Assembly: GCA_934202735.1 (NCBI GenBank)
Contig: CAKPYH010000001.1
Span: forward strand, 276,383-340,382
DNA from: an uncultured Alphaproteobacteria bacterium
GTDB lineage: Bacteria > Pseudomonadota > Alphaproteobacteria > CAAHEQ01 > UBA3637
Direction of reading: 5' to 3'
Length of the DNA: 64,000 nt
Part shown: in pieces, positions 1 through 6,882 of the stretch
Position numbering within the stretch: the first letter of the stretch is position 1
Layout of the letters: every line of letters starts with the position of its first letter
Translations under genes and position numbers: made by a program
Notes under the pieces: model-generated
What the model was told of the DNA's origin: nothing
The model's input: only the letters and a program-made list of their open reading frames with translations
Database searches by the model: none

Positions 1-2
1 GA

Positions 3-1703
3 TGGGAAATAACCGGTGAGGGATGGATTGAATTTAAGAAGTTGTATCCGAAATTCATAGATATAATTGAACAGTGGAACAAAGATGTTGCGGGCATATC
101 TTCGGTTTTTGAGCTGAGTCCGGAAGAGAAAAATACACCGGAATATCGTCGTTTTTTGTCGGAAAAACAAGAATTTGATGCCGGCAAACGTTCCAAACCA
201 CCCCGTGATGAGATGACTGAACGTAAAATTGATCAGGCGTTGGCGAACACACCGTTTCAGATTCAGGCGGAGTCTACGGATGAAAAGAAAGTCCTATACA
301 CCTACCTGCATGTTTTGATGAACTCGGACATGGGAAAGGCGTGGACGGCCGAGGCCCAGAAGGTAGCCGATTCAAAGGGGAAAATTACATTAAAAACGGC
401 AGCTTTGAGAAAAGGGGTAGGTGGACTAGTACAATCTGATTCCCCCAGAACAATTCAGGTTTCGCGAGATTTGTTTGATGCTACTGCAAAATATATTAAA
501 AACGTAGAAGAAGGTGCGTCAATAAACTATGGAATGGTTGGTGTCATAGCCCATGAATTACAACATGTTTTAACGAAACATAAAGACCCACGCATGCGTT
601 CATCTCTGGAAAAAGAGGCTCAAACTGATGTGATGGATGAATTGAATGCAAAAATCACTGACGTTGTTTTTTTGGCAGAACATGGCGGTGGTGATAGCTT
701 ATCAGATTTTTATCGGGATGATAAGCATACCAGGATGCATCTTTTGAAATTAAACGAACAAGAGGCCGATACAGAAGCCCGCACAGCATTGGCTACACTT
801 TTGTTGACGAATGCCAAAAATGGGGAAAATTTAGATCCTGAATTTAAGGATAGAATTAAAAGATGGAATAACCATTATAGAGATCAAGCAATTAGAAATG
901 CTGGTTCCAAACAAATTACGGATTTTCCCGAAGTCAGGGCTCAGGAAGAAAAATTGATGGATTATTTATGTGTTGCTGCCCGTGTTGACAAGGATAAAAT
1001 ATCGGCCGCTTTGAACCAGTTTTTCCCACAGAATAAAAAACAACCGCCCAAAGGCATGTCTGAAATGTTACAAAACGATCAAGATTGGGTTCAGCGGAGA
1101 TTCCAAAAAGGGGCATCAGTTGTTATTACGCCGGGCAAAGTTGATGTTCTGTCGGGCAAAACAGTTGATGAGATACCGGCAACTTACTTATTGGTAGACG
1201 GCAAGTTATCCCGGGTGAGTTTTCGGTACAAAAAAAGGATGACACTTATACGATATGCGGATGGACGGAAAGTAAATGGAACCGAGGTATTTGCGAATGG
1301 CAACATCAGACAAACAACCTTTGATGCCAATGAACAAAAAGTGGAAGAAAAATTGTTATCGTCTAAAACGGGAATGGTTACCATTACAAAGTATGATCCG
1401 CAAGGGGCACGAGCCTCGGAAACGTTAGAATATCCCGATGGTTCTAAAACAGAAACGTATTTTGATACGGCCGAAAAGCCCAAAACCGTCATAGAGACAA
1501 AAATGAATGGGAGTTTCAAACGGACGAATTTTGAAGACGGTTATATGGTCAGTATCCTGGAAAAAAGCAAAACGGGGCAGGTGGTGGCCAAGGACGCGCA
1601 GGGAAAAGTGATTCCTGCATCCCAAGCAACGATGACGGATCCGGCCGAACAAAAACCAAAGGCTGGCTTGTTGACATTATTAAGAAATTCGGAAACACGG
1701 TAA
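3..1703 (+). CDS. Putative zinc metallopeptidase-like protein (5' end outside window)
   Basis: The frame is open to the left edge of the window, so the gene is truncated at its 5' end and the true start is not visible. About 560 residues are present. A zincin-type HELQH (HExxH) motif lies at nt 552-566 inside a helix-like stretch (GVIAHELQHVLTKH). An NEQEADTEAR segment about 80 residues later could supply a third zinc ligand, as in gluzincin-like putative metallopeptidase domains. The C-terminal third carries repeated YDPQG / YPDGSKTETYFD motifs resembling MORN/YD-type beta repeats. No signal peptide can be judged. A small membrane protein follows after 17 nt, so the two may be cotranscribed. 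Substrate unknown. The HExxH and length are seen; the family assignment is inference. Confidence 0.6.
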   Translation, partial: WEITGEGWIEFKKLYPKFIDIIEQWNKDVAGISSVFELSPEEKNTPEYRRFLSEKQEFDAGKRSKPPRDEMTERKIDQALANTPFQIQAESTDEKKVLYTYLHVLMNSDMGKAWTAEAQKVADSKGKITLKTAALRKGVGGLVQSDSPRTIQVSRDLFDATAKYIKNVEEGASINYGMVGVIAHELQHVLTKHKDPRMRSSLEKEAQTDVMDELNAKITDVVFLAEHGGGDSLSDFYRDDKHTRMHLLKLNEQEADTEARTALATLLLTNAKNGENLDPEFKDRIKRWNNHYRDQAIRNAGSKQITDFPEVRAQEEKLMDYLCVAARVDKDKISAALNQFFPQNKKQPPKGMSEMLQNDQDWVQRRFQKGASVVITPGKVDVLSGKTVDEIPATYLLVDGKLSRVSFRYKKRMTLIRYADGRKVNGTEVFANGNIRQTTFDANEQKVEEKLLSSKTGMVTITKYDPQGARASETLEYPDGSKTETYFDTAEKPKTVIETKMNGSFKRTNFEDGYMVSILEKSKTGQVVAKDAQGKVIPASQATMTDPAEQKPKAGLLTLLRNSETR

Positions 1704-1720
1704 TGGAATAGGAGAGAAAT

Positions 1721-2188
1721 ATGTTTGCCGTTTATGTTTGTGTGGTGATTTATGGGTTCCTGGTACTCATTGATTATAGTGTTTATCCAACGATTTTTGA
1801 ATATGATAGGACCAGGGGGCAATGGGTAAGAAAAACCAGGCATTTTTGGCAGTTATCATACCGGGAAACAATTCTTTGTTATCATAAGGATGTTGAAAAT
1901 GTGAGACTTAAATTTCGCCAATTGCATCCCCGTGTTGGCGGTTGGTGTTACTGTGTTGTGCTAGAATTAAAAAATGGACAAGAAGTTGTCCTTTTCCCCG
2001 ATGGAATAAAGTTTAGATGGTATGCTGATAGACTCATGTCTAAAATCAATCATTTTTTGCAGGGGTATGAGAATAAATTAGTCTTGCAAAATAGTGAGCC
2101 CGTGTGGTTTATAAGAATATTTTTGATAATGTTTGTTATGATCTTTATGATTACCATTGTATATCCCATTTACCGTTGGGGATGGTAA
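1721..2188 (+). CDS. Hypothetical membrane protein, two TM segments
   Basis: 155 residues, preceded by a clear AGGAGAG ribosome-binding site about 6 nt before ATG. A hydrophobic N-terminal segment (about residues 2-22) and a C-terminal one (about 128-150) bracket a soluble core of about 100 residues rich in aromatic and basic residues, with a central ELKNGQEVVLFPDG segment that looks like a beta-hairpin or PH-like fold. I do not recognise a family. It starts 17 nt after the metallopeptidase-like gene and is probably in the same transcript, which hints at a shared envelope role. Downstream is repeat DNA, so the operon ends here. Confidence 0.6.
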   Translation: MFAVYVCVVIYGFLVLIDYSVYPTIFEYDRTRGQWVRKTRHFWQLSYRETILCYHKDVENVRLKFRQLHPRVGGWCYCVVLELKNGQEVVLFPDGIKFRWYADRLMSKINHFLQGYENKLVLQNSEPVWFIRIFLIMFVMIFMITIVYPIYRWGW

Positions 2189-2218
2189 AACTTTTGTGTT
2201 ATGAATGAAGCCTTTGTA

Positions 2219-2330
2219 TTATCTGGATCTTCGGGTCAAGCCCGAAGATGACAATAGGGGGAGATTTCCGGTGTGGCCCAAAGATAACAATTAAAAAACG
2301 CCCAGAAGATGATAAAGAACAATAGGACCG
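2219..2330. repeat. Dispersed repeat copies (short, degenerate)
   Basis: Contains CTGGATCTTCGGGTCAAGC followed by CCGAAGATGACAA, the core of the dispersed repeat found in larger blocks elsewhere, then degenerate half-copies. No coding potential beyond shadow frames. Confidence 0.75.
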
Positions 2331-2378
2331 AAAATGGCAGGGGGCGCGTGTCTGAAACCATCACCGATAATTTTTTTC

Positions 2379-2407
2379 TTGATTTCCAATCCGGGTGTTG
2401 CTACGAT
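2379..2407 (+). promoter_or_regulatory. Sigma70-type promoter of the flavodoxin remnant
   Basis: TTGATT, 17-nt spacer, TACGAT, about 24 nt before the remnant's start codon. It has the same spacing as nearly every promoter seen in this window. Confidence 0.45.
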
Positions 2408-2430
2408 GACTCGTCGTGAAAGGAGCACAC

Positions 2431-2592
2431 ATGAAAAAACTATGGGCATCATTGATCGTTTTATTGACCGGTTTTACAACAACGGTACAGGGGGCAGATA
2501 TGTCAAATAATAAAATCTTGGTCGCGTATTTTAGTGCTACGGGAACAACGGCGCAGGTGGCCGAAAAACGCGCAAATGCTCAAACTGAATGA
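2431..2592 (+). pseudogene. Truncated secreted flavodoxin remnant
   Basis: The 53-codon frame has a good ribosome-binding site (AAAGGAG) and a lipoprotein-like or Sec signal start (MKKLWASLIVLLTGF). It then reads KILVAYFSATGTTAQVAEK, the FMN-phosphate-binding loop that opens flavodoxins. The family normally runs 150-200 residues, but here the frame stops after about 10 further residues and no flavodoxin core follows in any frame. Continuing one base out of frame gives about 30 more residues before a stop, so a frameshift plus deletion is likely. The leftward ncRNA candidate abuts the break. Product, if any, would be non-functional. Confidence 0.65.
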
Positions 2593-2606
2593 CCTGTCAG
2601 CCCAAA

Positions 2607-2811
2607 CAAAACACCGCCCGAAGGCGGTGGGTGTTGTTAACTACGAATCTCATGAAAAGTAGCCCGGTTTATTCGAGCATGCCTTATATCGCCGGCACCC
2701 ACCAAACGGTGAGATACCCACGTACAAAGAGACTTCCAATCAGACACAAGCCCCCTTGCCCATGAAATTCAGGGTTTGTACTCCCTTGTTAGAACTTGGG
2801 CTGTTCTAACG
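2607..2811 (-). ncRNA. Candidate standalone structured ncRNA (unknown family)
   Basis: Leftward transcription unit of about 205 nt without a convincing ORF. A promoter lies immediately upstream (TTGTTT at 2841-2846, 17-nt spacer, TATAAT at 2818-2823). A strong Rho-independent terminator lies at the far end (7-bp stem 2612-2618/2623-2629 with a 4-nt loop, then a T-rich tail). The transcript would begin near a perfect 8-bp hairpin (GTTAGAAC/GTTCTAAC). A GTACAAA/TTTGTAC pairing encloses an internal domain. A GGTGGGTG stretch (complement of 2696-2703) can pair with CACCCACC overlapping the terminator arm, an attenuator-like alternative. I could not match it to 6S, tmRNA, RNase P or a riboswitch. 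No leftward gene follows, so it appears free-standing. An IS200/605-type guide RNA remnant is an alternative. Confidence 0.5.
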
Positions 2812-2817
2812 AAATCC

Positions 2818-2846
2818 ATTATATATGAAGAACGTTCAAAAAACAA
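2818..2846 (-). promoter_or_regulatory. Promoter of the candidate ncRNA
   Basis: On the minus strand: TTGTTT, 17-nt spacer, perfect TATAAT. The predicted start is around 2811, just before the first hairpin of the ncRNA candidate. Confidence 0.55.
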
Positions 2847-2964
2847 GCCCTATTTTGTTTTTGTTCCCATTAAAATTTTGTCGGTATCTGTTTCTGAATT
2901 GACGAAGAATGGCGGAATACAGGATACAAACATTGGGCTTTGAAAGGGGCCTTAAAATACAAAA

Positions 2965-2990
2965 AAAGAGGAAATATATCTTTCCTCTTT
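2965..2990 (-). terminator. Rho-independent terminator after tRNA(CAU)
   Basis: Perfect 10-bp stem AAAGAGGAAA / TTTCCTCTTT with a 6-nt loop, flanked by A-runs on one side and T-runs on the other. It sits 6 nt beyond the CCA end of the tRNA on the minus strand. Confidence 0.8.
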
Positions 2991-2996
2991 TTATTA

Positions 2997-3073
2997 TGGT
3001 GGGCCCGGTAGGACTTGAACCCACGACCTATCCGTTATGAGCGGACAGCTCTAACCAACTGAGCTACAGGCCC
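2997..3073 (-). tRNA. tRNA with CAU anticodon, probably tRNA-Ile2 (lysidine type)
   Basis: 77 nt including an encoded CCA. Acceptor stem GGGCCTG/CGGGCCC, D-stem GCTC/GAGC, anticodon loop CTCATAA (anticodon CAU), T-arm with one G-U pair, discriminator A. The fully paired first base pair excludes initiator tRNA. The GGGCCTG acceptor resembles alphaproteobacterial tRNA-Ile rather than elongator tRNA-Met, so the TilS-modified tRNA-Ile that reads AUA is favoured; elongator Met remains possible. Confidence 0.9.
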
Positions 3074-3085
3074 CCAATGCAGGTC

Positions 3086-3114
3086 ATTATAACCGAATTG
3101 AAACCAAAAATCAA
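3086..3114 (-). promoter_or_regulatory. Promoter of tRNA(CAU)
   Basis: Minus strand TTGATT, 17-nt spacer, TATAAT, ending 12 nt before the first base of the tRNA. Confidence 0.7.
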
Positions 3115-3209
3115 GCCTTTTTTGTGGAAATTGCCCGGATGACAGGTGGCCTTATGGTTTTGCGGCCCGAAATGATCAGATGTGTTCCGGTAAAAAAAGA
3201 ATAAAAATA

Positions 3210-3237
3210 AAGGACTTACACAAACCGGTAAGTCCTT
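3210..3237 (-). terminator. Rho-independent terminator after tRNA-Arg
   Basis: Perfect 10-bp stem AAGGACTTAC / GTAAGTCCTT with an 8-nt loop, followed on the minus strand by a T-rich tract. It begins 3 nt after the CCA end of tRNA-Arg, so the two tRNAs are separate transcripts. Confidence 0.8.
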
Positions 3238-3240
3238 GAG

Positions 3241-3317
3241 TGGCGCGCCCGGCAGGATTCGAACTTACAACCTTCTGATCCGTAGTCAGATGCTCTATCC
3301 AATTGAGCTACGGGCGC
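3241..3317 (-). tRNA. tRNA-Arg (ACG anticodon)
   Basis: 77 nt with encoded CCA. Acceptor GCGCCCG/CGGGCGC, anticodon stem TCTGA/TCAGA around loop CTACGGA (anticodon ACG, expected A-to-I editing by TadA), discriminator G. The T-stem (GTAAG against CCTGC) contains one A-C mismatch and one U-G wobble, which is unusual. Confidence 0.9.
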
Positions 3318-3329
3318 ATCATGGGAAGT

Positions 3330-3358
3330 ATACTACACTATTTTTTTTGAAAATGCAA
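3330..3358 (-). promoter_or_regulatory. Promoter of tRNA-Arg
   Basis: Minus strand TTGCAT, 17-nt spacer, TAGTAT, 12 nt upstream of the tRNA. Confidence 0.6.
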
Positions 3359-3430
3359 GGGATTTTTTATTTTTTTTCAAAAATAGTTGATGATGGGCTT
3401 TTCCCCCCGGGGGGGATGGACAGAACTCCT

Positions 3431-3510
3431 GGCACTCACTCTTCCTTGTCATCTTCGGGTGGTTTTTATATTGTCATCTTCGGGCCCCACCGGAGATCCA
3501 GGCAAAAAAG
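3431..3510. repeat. Dispersed repeat copies upstream of pilin pair
   Basis: Two inverted-orientation cores (TTGTCATCTTCGGG) and a CCGGAGATCCAGG end of the dispersed repeat. The following AT-rich 190 bp (3511-3701) hold no gene I can recognise. A weak TTGCAG-N17-TATGGG could drive the rightward pilin. Confidence 0.7.
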
Positions 3511-3701
3511 TATAAAAATGAATGGAGGCAAAAAGGACCTATTATTATAACAGAAATAAGACAAAAAACATGTATCTCTAAAAAAAGTGATGAAAAGTGC
3601 AAATAATGCTTGCAGGTTCCAATTTTTTGTGCTATGGGTACCTTTGTTGAATGGTTTTGACACATCTGATGCGGATTGAAAGCCGGAAGAAATGAGTGTA
3701 T

Positions 3702-3913
3702 CCGGAATCGTCATGGTATCAGGGGATAAGTCAGAAATGTTCAAAAAAGTACAAATGTTAACATTAAAAGAAGGAATAAAAAAAATGAAAAATGTAAATG
3801 AATCCGGTCGTTCTATGGTAGAAATGTTGGGCGTGTTGGCCATTATCGGCGTGCTGTCCATCGGTGGTATCGCGGGCTATACCTTGGCCATGAACCGCTA
3901 TCGTGCGAATGAA
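3702..3913 (+). repeat. 212-bp inverted repeat, left arm
   Basis: Identical, base for base by eye, to the reverse complement of 4541-4752. It covers the untranslated leader, ribosome-binding site and the N-terminal 43 codons of the rightward pilin. The identity stops abruptly on both sides. Confidence 0.92.
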
Positions 3914-4189
3914 ATCTTGAACACGGCCTCTATCGTAGCCATTGAAGCCATCGCTCGTGGTGGTGCTCAGCCTTTAACGAATGCTGACTTGGACATTCAA
4001 GATCCGACAGGAACATCCGAGATTTCATCCACATCTGCCGGGGTGGTCACAATTACCTTTGATGCTGTGGGCAAAGGGGCCATTGCCGGATTGGTTGGTG
4101 ATTTATCCGGTCGACGTGTCGTAGATGAATGTACTAAAGAGTCAGACAGTTGTCAGTTGAACATGCGGAACGATGTTCGGTCCAACTAA
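3785..4189 (+). CDS. Type IV pilin-like prepilin, copy A
   Basis: 134 residues from the ATG with a GAAGGA ribosome-binding site. The frame is open further upstream, but that part is shared leader DNA. The short leader ends in G followed by RSMVE: prepilin-peptidase cleavage site with the conserved Glu+5, then about 24 hydrophobic residues (MLGVLAIIGVLSIGGIAGY). This resembles the TcpA/PilS-like type IVb pilins. The globular domain is short, with a C-terminal Cys pair (VDECTKESDSC) that could form the pilin disulfide loop. The first 43 codons are identical to the convergent copy B; after that the two diverge. A shared bidirectional terminator lies between them. No pilus assembly gene is adjacent. 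Confidence 0.85.
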   Translation: MKNVNESGRSMVEMLGVLAIIGVLSIGGIAGYTLAMNRYRANEILNTASIVAIEAIARGGAQPLTNADLDIQDPTGTSEISSTSAGVVTITFDAVGKGAIAGLVGDLSGRRVVDECTKESDSCQLNMRNDVRSN

Positions 4190-4210
4190 CACCCTGTGAT
4201 AGGTACAAAA

Positions 4211-4234
4211 AATCCCCGTGGTTTCACGGGGATT
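4211..4234. terminator. Bidirectional terminator between convergent pilins
   Basis: 10-bp stem AATCCCCGTG / CACGGGGATT with a GTTT loop, A-run before and T-run after, placed 21 nt from either stop codon. Confidence 0.85.
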
Positions 4235-4255
4235 TTCCTTATCCAAAAACGGAAA

Positions 4256-4669
4256 TTAGTTGGTTCCCGTCGCGTCAGCTGCTTTTGCTGCTTTACGCAT
4301 GTCCAATTTGCATTCGCCTGCACCATCGCAACCTGTATCTTTACGATTGCCGGCCAAATCACCGATTAATTTACCAACAGATTCATAGCCAGTTGCAACT
4401 TGAATCGTTACAACACCGTCAGCATTAGATCCCACAGAAGTAATGCCAGCCGGCAGAGATAAACCGTCTAAAGCAGTTGAAGCAATCGCTTTATTTTGAG
4501 CAATGGCTTCAATAGCCACCAAAGAAGCGGCTTGCAGGGCTTCATTCGCACGATAGCGGTTCATGGCCAAGGTATAGCCCGCGATACCACCGATGGACAG
4601 CACGCCGATAATGGCCAACACGCCCAACATTTCTACCATAGAACGACCGGATTCATTTACATTTTTCAT
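4256..4669 (-). CDS. Type IV pilin-like prepilin, copy B
   Basis: 137 residues. Same leader, cleavage site (G before RSMVE) and hydrophobic N-terminal helix as copy A, encoded by the identical 212-bp repeat arm. The globular half is different (ALQAASLVAIEAIAQ onward) but keeps the same plan and ends with two cysteines near DTGCDGAGECKLDM. Transcribed toward copy A. Its upstream flank is dispersed repeat rather than unique promoter DNA, so this copy may be silent in the present orientation; that is inference. Confidence 0.85.
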   Translation of the reverse strand: MKNVNESGRSMVEMLGVLAIIGVLSIGGIAGYTLAMNRYRANEALQAASLVAIEAIAQNKAIASTALDGLSLPAGITSVGSNADGVVTIQVATGYESVGKLIGDLAGNRKDTGCDGAGECKLDMRKAAKAADATGTN

Positions 4670-4752
4670 TTTTTTTATTCCTTCTTTTAATGTTAACATT
4701 TGTACTTTTTTGAACATTTCTGACTTATCCCCTGATACCATGACGATTCCGG
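4541..4752 (-). repeat. 212-bp inverted repeat, right arm
   Basis: Reverse complement of 3702-3913 with no difference found by eye. Together the arms flank a 627-bp segment holding both variable pilin tails and the terminator. Confidence 0.92.
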
Positions 4753-5115
4753 GGAACAATTCCGAAGATGACAAATTCTACTCATACCTTGTTCAATTCC
4801 ACCTAATTTCAAACGGCGGACAAAGGGTTGTCCTTGTTTTCAATAAGGTGAATGGCGAAGCATGAAAACTTGCCACCGGCAACTTTTTATTTGCGCAGTC
4901 CCGCGAAAGCGGGGGCCGAAGGCAACGCCGACAGGCGGCCCCGAACGGAGTGAGCGGGTAAGCGTAGCGCATAATCCAAAATGTTGGGTCCCGCAGGATT
5001 ATAAGGATTTCTCTTTTCCTGGATCTCCGGGTCAAGCCCGAAGATGACAATATAAAAAACGCCCGAAGATGACAAGGGAGAATGGGTGTGTGGGTCAAGA
5101 CCGAAGATGACAGGG
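4753..5115 (+). repeat. Composite dispersed repeat, long copy 1
   Basis: A roughly 270-bp composite: a segment containing TTCAATTCCACC and AAACGGCGGACAAAG, a TTGCCACCGGCAA palindrome, CCCGCGAAAGCGGG, a GGCGGCCCCGAACGGAG segment, and finally CCTGGATCTCCGGGTCAAGC with CCGAAGATGACAA. Further truncated cores follow. Other long copies lie at about 20.64-20.95 kb (inverted) and 51.9-52.15 kb. Frames through it are shadows. Confidence 0.85.
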
Positions 5116-5134
5116 GGGAGTGTCAAAAAAATAC

Positions 5135-5163
5135 TTGCGGGAACAAAAGATGTGCTTTATAAT
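5135..5163 (+). promoter_or_regulatory. Promoter placing transcription start on the GIY-YIG start codon
   Basis: TTGCGG, 17-nt spacer, TATAAT, then 6 nt to the ATG. Start would fall on or next to the A of ATG; no ribosome-binding site is present, implying a leaderless mRNA. Confidence 0.6.
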
Positions 5164-5169
5164 ATCTTT

Positions 5170-5460
5170 ATGAAAAATGGATATGTTTACATTTTAGCAA
5201 GCCATAAAAATGGTACACTTTATGTGGGGACAACATCAAATTTACCTAAACGCGTGTGGGAACATAAACATCACGTCGTAGATGGATTTTCTAAAAGATA
5301 TCAGACAACATTATTAGTTTATTATGAAGTTTTTGATATGATGCCTGATGCGATTGCCCGTGAAAAACAACTCAAAAAATGGAATAGAGCTTGGAAAATT
5401 GAGATGATTGAAAAAGTAAATCCAAATTGGGATGATTTATATGAAACTATTTGTTGTTAA
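5170..5460 (+). CDS. GIY-YIG nuclease family protein
   Basis: 96 residues, matching the usual size of the single-domain UPF0213/YhbQ-like GIY-YIG group. Family signatures in order: GYVYILAS and GTLYVGTTSNLPKRVWEH (GIY-YIG core with the conserved Arg and His), then the AREKQLKKWNRAWKIEMIE helix with the catalytic Glu. The ATG was chosen because it lies 6 nt after a -10 box; the longer upstream frame runs through repeat DNA. The physiological role of this group is unsettled. It stands alone between two repeat blocks, a common position for mobile or laterally acquired genes. Confidence 0.88.
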   Translation: MKNGYVYILASHKNGTLYVGTTSNLPKRVWEHKHHVVDGFSKRYQTTLLVYYEVFDMMPDAIAREKQLKKWNRAWKIEMIEKVNPNWDDLYETICC

Positions 5461-5559
5461 AACGAAATCTTGTTATTCTGATAATGAAAAGATATGATTA
5501 AGTTTATCATTTTTAACATATTTTAAGCATTGTCATTTTCACTTTTGTCCCCGATATAT

Positions 5560-6180
5560 TCTTTTTTGTCATCTGTGAGCTTGACCACAGATGACAATTC
5601 TACTCATACCTTGTCATTCCCGTGAAAACGGGAATCCAGGATAAAAGAAATCTTTATATTCCCTGGATCTCCGGGTCAAGCCCGAAGATGACAATTCTAT
5701 AATCGTTGTCATTCCCGCGGAAGCGGGGGCCGAAGGCAACGCCGACAGGCGGCCCCGAACGGAGTGAGCGGGTAAGCGTAGCGCATAATCCAAAATGTTG
5801 GGCCCCGCAGGATTACAAGGACTTCTCTTTTCCTGGATCTCCGGGTCAAGCCCGAAGATGACAAATTCTACCACTCGTTGTCATTCCCGTGAAAACGGGA
5901 ATCCAAAATGCTGGGGCACACAGGATTATAAGGACTTCTCTTTCCTGGATCTCCGGGTCAAGCCCGAAGATGACAAAAGAAATAAACGCCCGCCGATGAC
6001 GGGGAAGAGTAAGTACCTGGGGCAAGACCGAAGATGACAAAGGGAGAGAAACTCCGACGGGGCCCGAAGATGACAGTTGAAAAACCGAAGATGACAGGGA
6101 AAGGTATGTCTCGGGCGGGGTCCGAAGATGACAGGGAAAACTTGTCGGGAGAAAATGCCCGGAACCGGGGAAGTCTATCG
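5560..6180. repeat. Dense block of dispersed repeats
   Basis: At least six cores (CCTGGATCTCCGGGTCAAGC / CCGAAGATGACA) interleaved with REP-like TTCCCGTGAAAACGGGAA and CCCGCGGAAGCGGGG palindromes and a partial long composite at about 5706-5863. This accounts for almost all of the 755-bp gap between the GIY-YIG gene and the lipoprotein. No gene seen. Confidence 0.85.
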
Positions 6181-6191
6181 GCATATAAAAA

Positions 6192-6212
6192 CAGGTCGGC
6201 GGGGCCGACCTG
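6192..6212 (-). terminator. Terminator of the gyrA operon
   Basis: 8-bp stem CAGGTCGG / CCGACCTG with a 5-nt loop and a T-rich tail on the minus strand, just beyond the last leftward gene. Confidence 0.75.
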
Positions 6213-6215
6213 ATG

Positions 6216-6350
6216 TTATGGATTTTGCGTGACAACATAGGGTACGGGATAGGTATGTTCTGGGGGTGGTACGGGCTTGGACACCCGACCGCACGCCCCC
6301 AGGCACAATAATCCCATTAAAACCCAACACCACGATGTTTTACTTGACAT
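6216..6350 (-). CDS. Tiny lipoprotein (44 aa)
   Basis: Reads MSSKTSWCWVLMGLLCLGAC then a proline-rich tail ending VVTQNP. LGAC is a convincing lipobox, so the mature protein would be a lipidated peptide of about 25 residues. Its ATG overlaps the last codons of the cyclophilin gene, and the terminator lies 4 nt after its stop. This makes it the last gene of the gyrA operon. It resembles the small LptM/YifL-like lipoproteins in size and layout but no sequence family can be asserted. A second possible start is the internal Met 12. Confidence 0.6.
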   Translation of the reverse strand: MSSKTSWCWVLMGLLCLGACGRVSKPVPPPEHTYPVPYVVTQNP

Positions 6351-6882
6351 CGGCGGCAACCTGCATTTTCACAATAATATCCGGATTGGCCACGGCACCG
6401 TTATTGGCACTGGTACCCGCTTTGATCATGTCCACATAGTCCATGCCGGAAACGACTTTGCCGAACGCCGTATATTGGCCGTCCAAAAACCGAGCATCAT
6501 CAAAGCAGATGAAAAACTGACTGTCGGCACTGTTCGGATCCATGGCCCGGGCCATAGACACCGTACCACGAACGTGCGGTGTTTTGTTAAATTCGGCCTT
6601 TAATTTCTTGCCCGAACCGCCCATTCCGGTGCCGGTCGGATCGCCGGTTTGAGCCATAAAGCCCGGAATGACGCGATGAAACTTCACCCCGTCATAAAAG
6701 CCTTGACGAGTCAATTCTTTAATGCGTTTGACATGATTCGGGGCGACCTTGGGGTCCAATTCAATCACAACGCGACCGTAGTCTAAATCCATATACAGTG
6801 TATTTTCTTTATCCATAGCAAAAGCCTTTCCTGTTAAAGTTAAAAAGAGAGCTAACACAAGAGCCATCAGGCGTTTTTTCAT
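6340..6882 (-). CDS. Exported cyclophilin-type peptidyl-prolyl isomerase
   Basis: 180 residues from the ATG preceded by AGGAAAC. An N-terminal signal peptide (MKKRLMALVLALFLTLTGKAFA) sends it to the periplasm. The cyclophilin core has FHRVIPGFMAQTGDPTGTG (catalytic Arg), SQFFICFDDARFLDGQYTAFGKV and is about 160 residues long, as usual for bacterial PpiA/PpiB. It catalyses proline cis-trans isomerisation of exported proteins. The start overlaps the stop of the upstream Cys-motif gene (ATGA), so it is translationally coupled within the gyrA operon. Confidence 0.93.
   Translation of the reverse strand: MKKRLMALVLALFLTLTGKAFAMDKENTLYMDLDYGRVVIELDPKVAPNHVKRIKELTRQGFYDGVKFHRVIPGFMAQTGDPTGTGMGGSGKKLKAEFNKTPHVRGTVSMARAMDPNSADSQFFICFDDARFLDGQYTAFGKVVSGMDYVDMIKAGTSANNGAVANPDIIVKMQVAADVK

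Noticed and set aside
2593..2810. Reading the region after the flavodoxin remnant as a tnpB 3' end
   Set aside because: No frame gives a recognisable TnpB C-terminus, so only an RNA gene of unknown type is reported.
4862..5126. Open frames running through the repeat blocks (also around 5614-6238, 20562-21111 and 51670-52494)
   Set aside because: They consist of translated repeat cores and palindromes, occur on both strands with similar peptides, and lack ribosome-binding sites or promoters.
4541..6180. CRISPR array
   Set aside because: Repeats here are irregularly spaced, vary in length and orientation, have no constant spacer size, and no cas gene is present.
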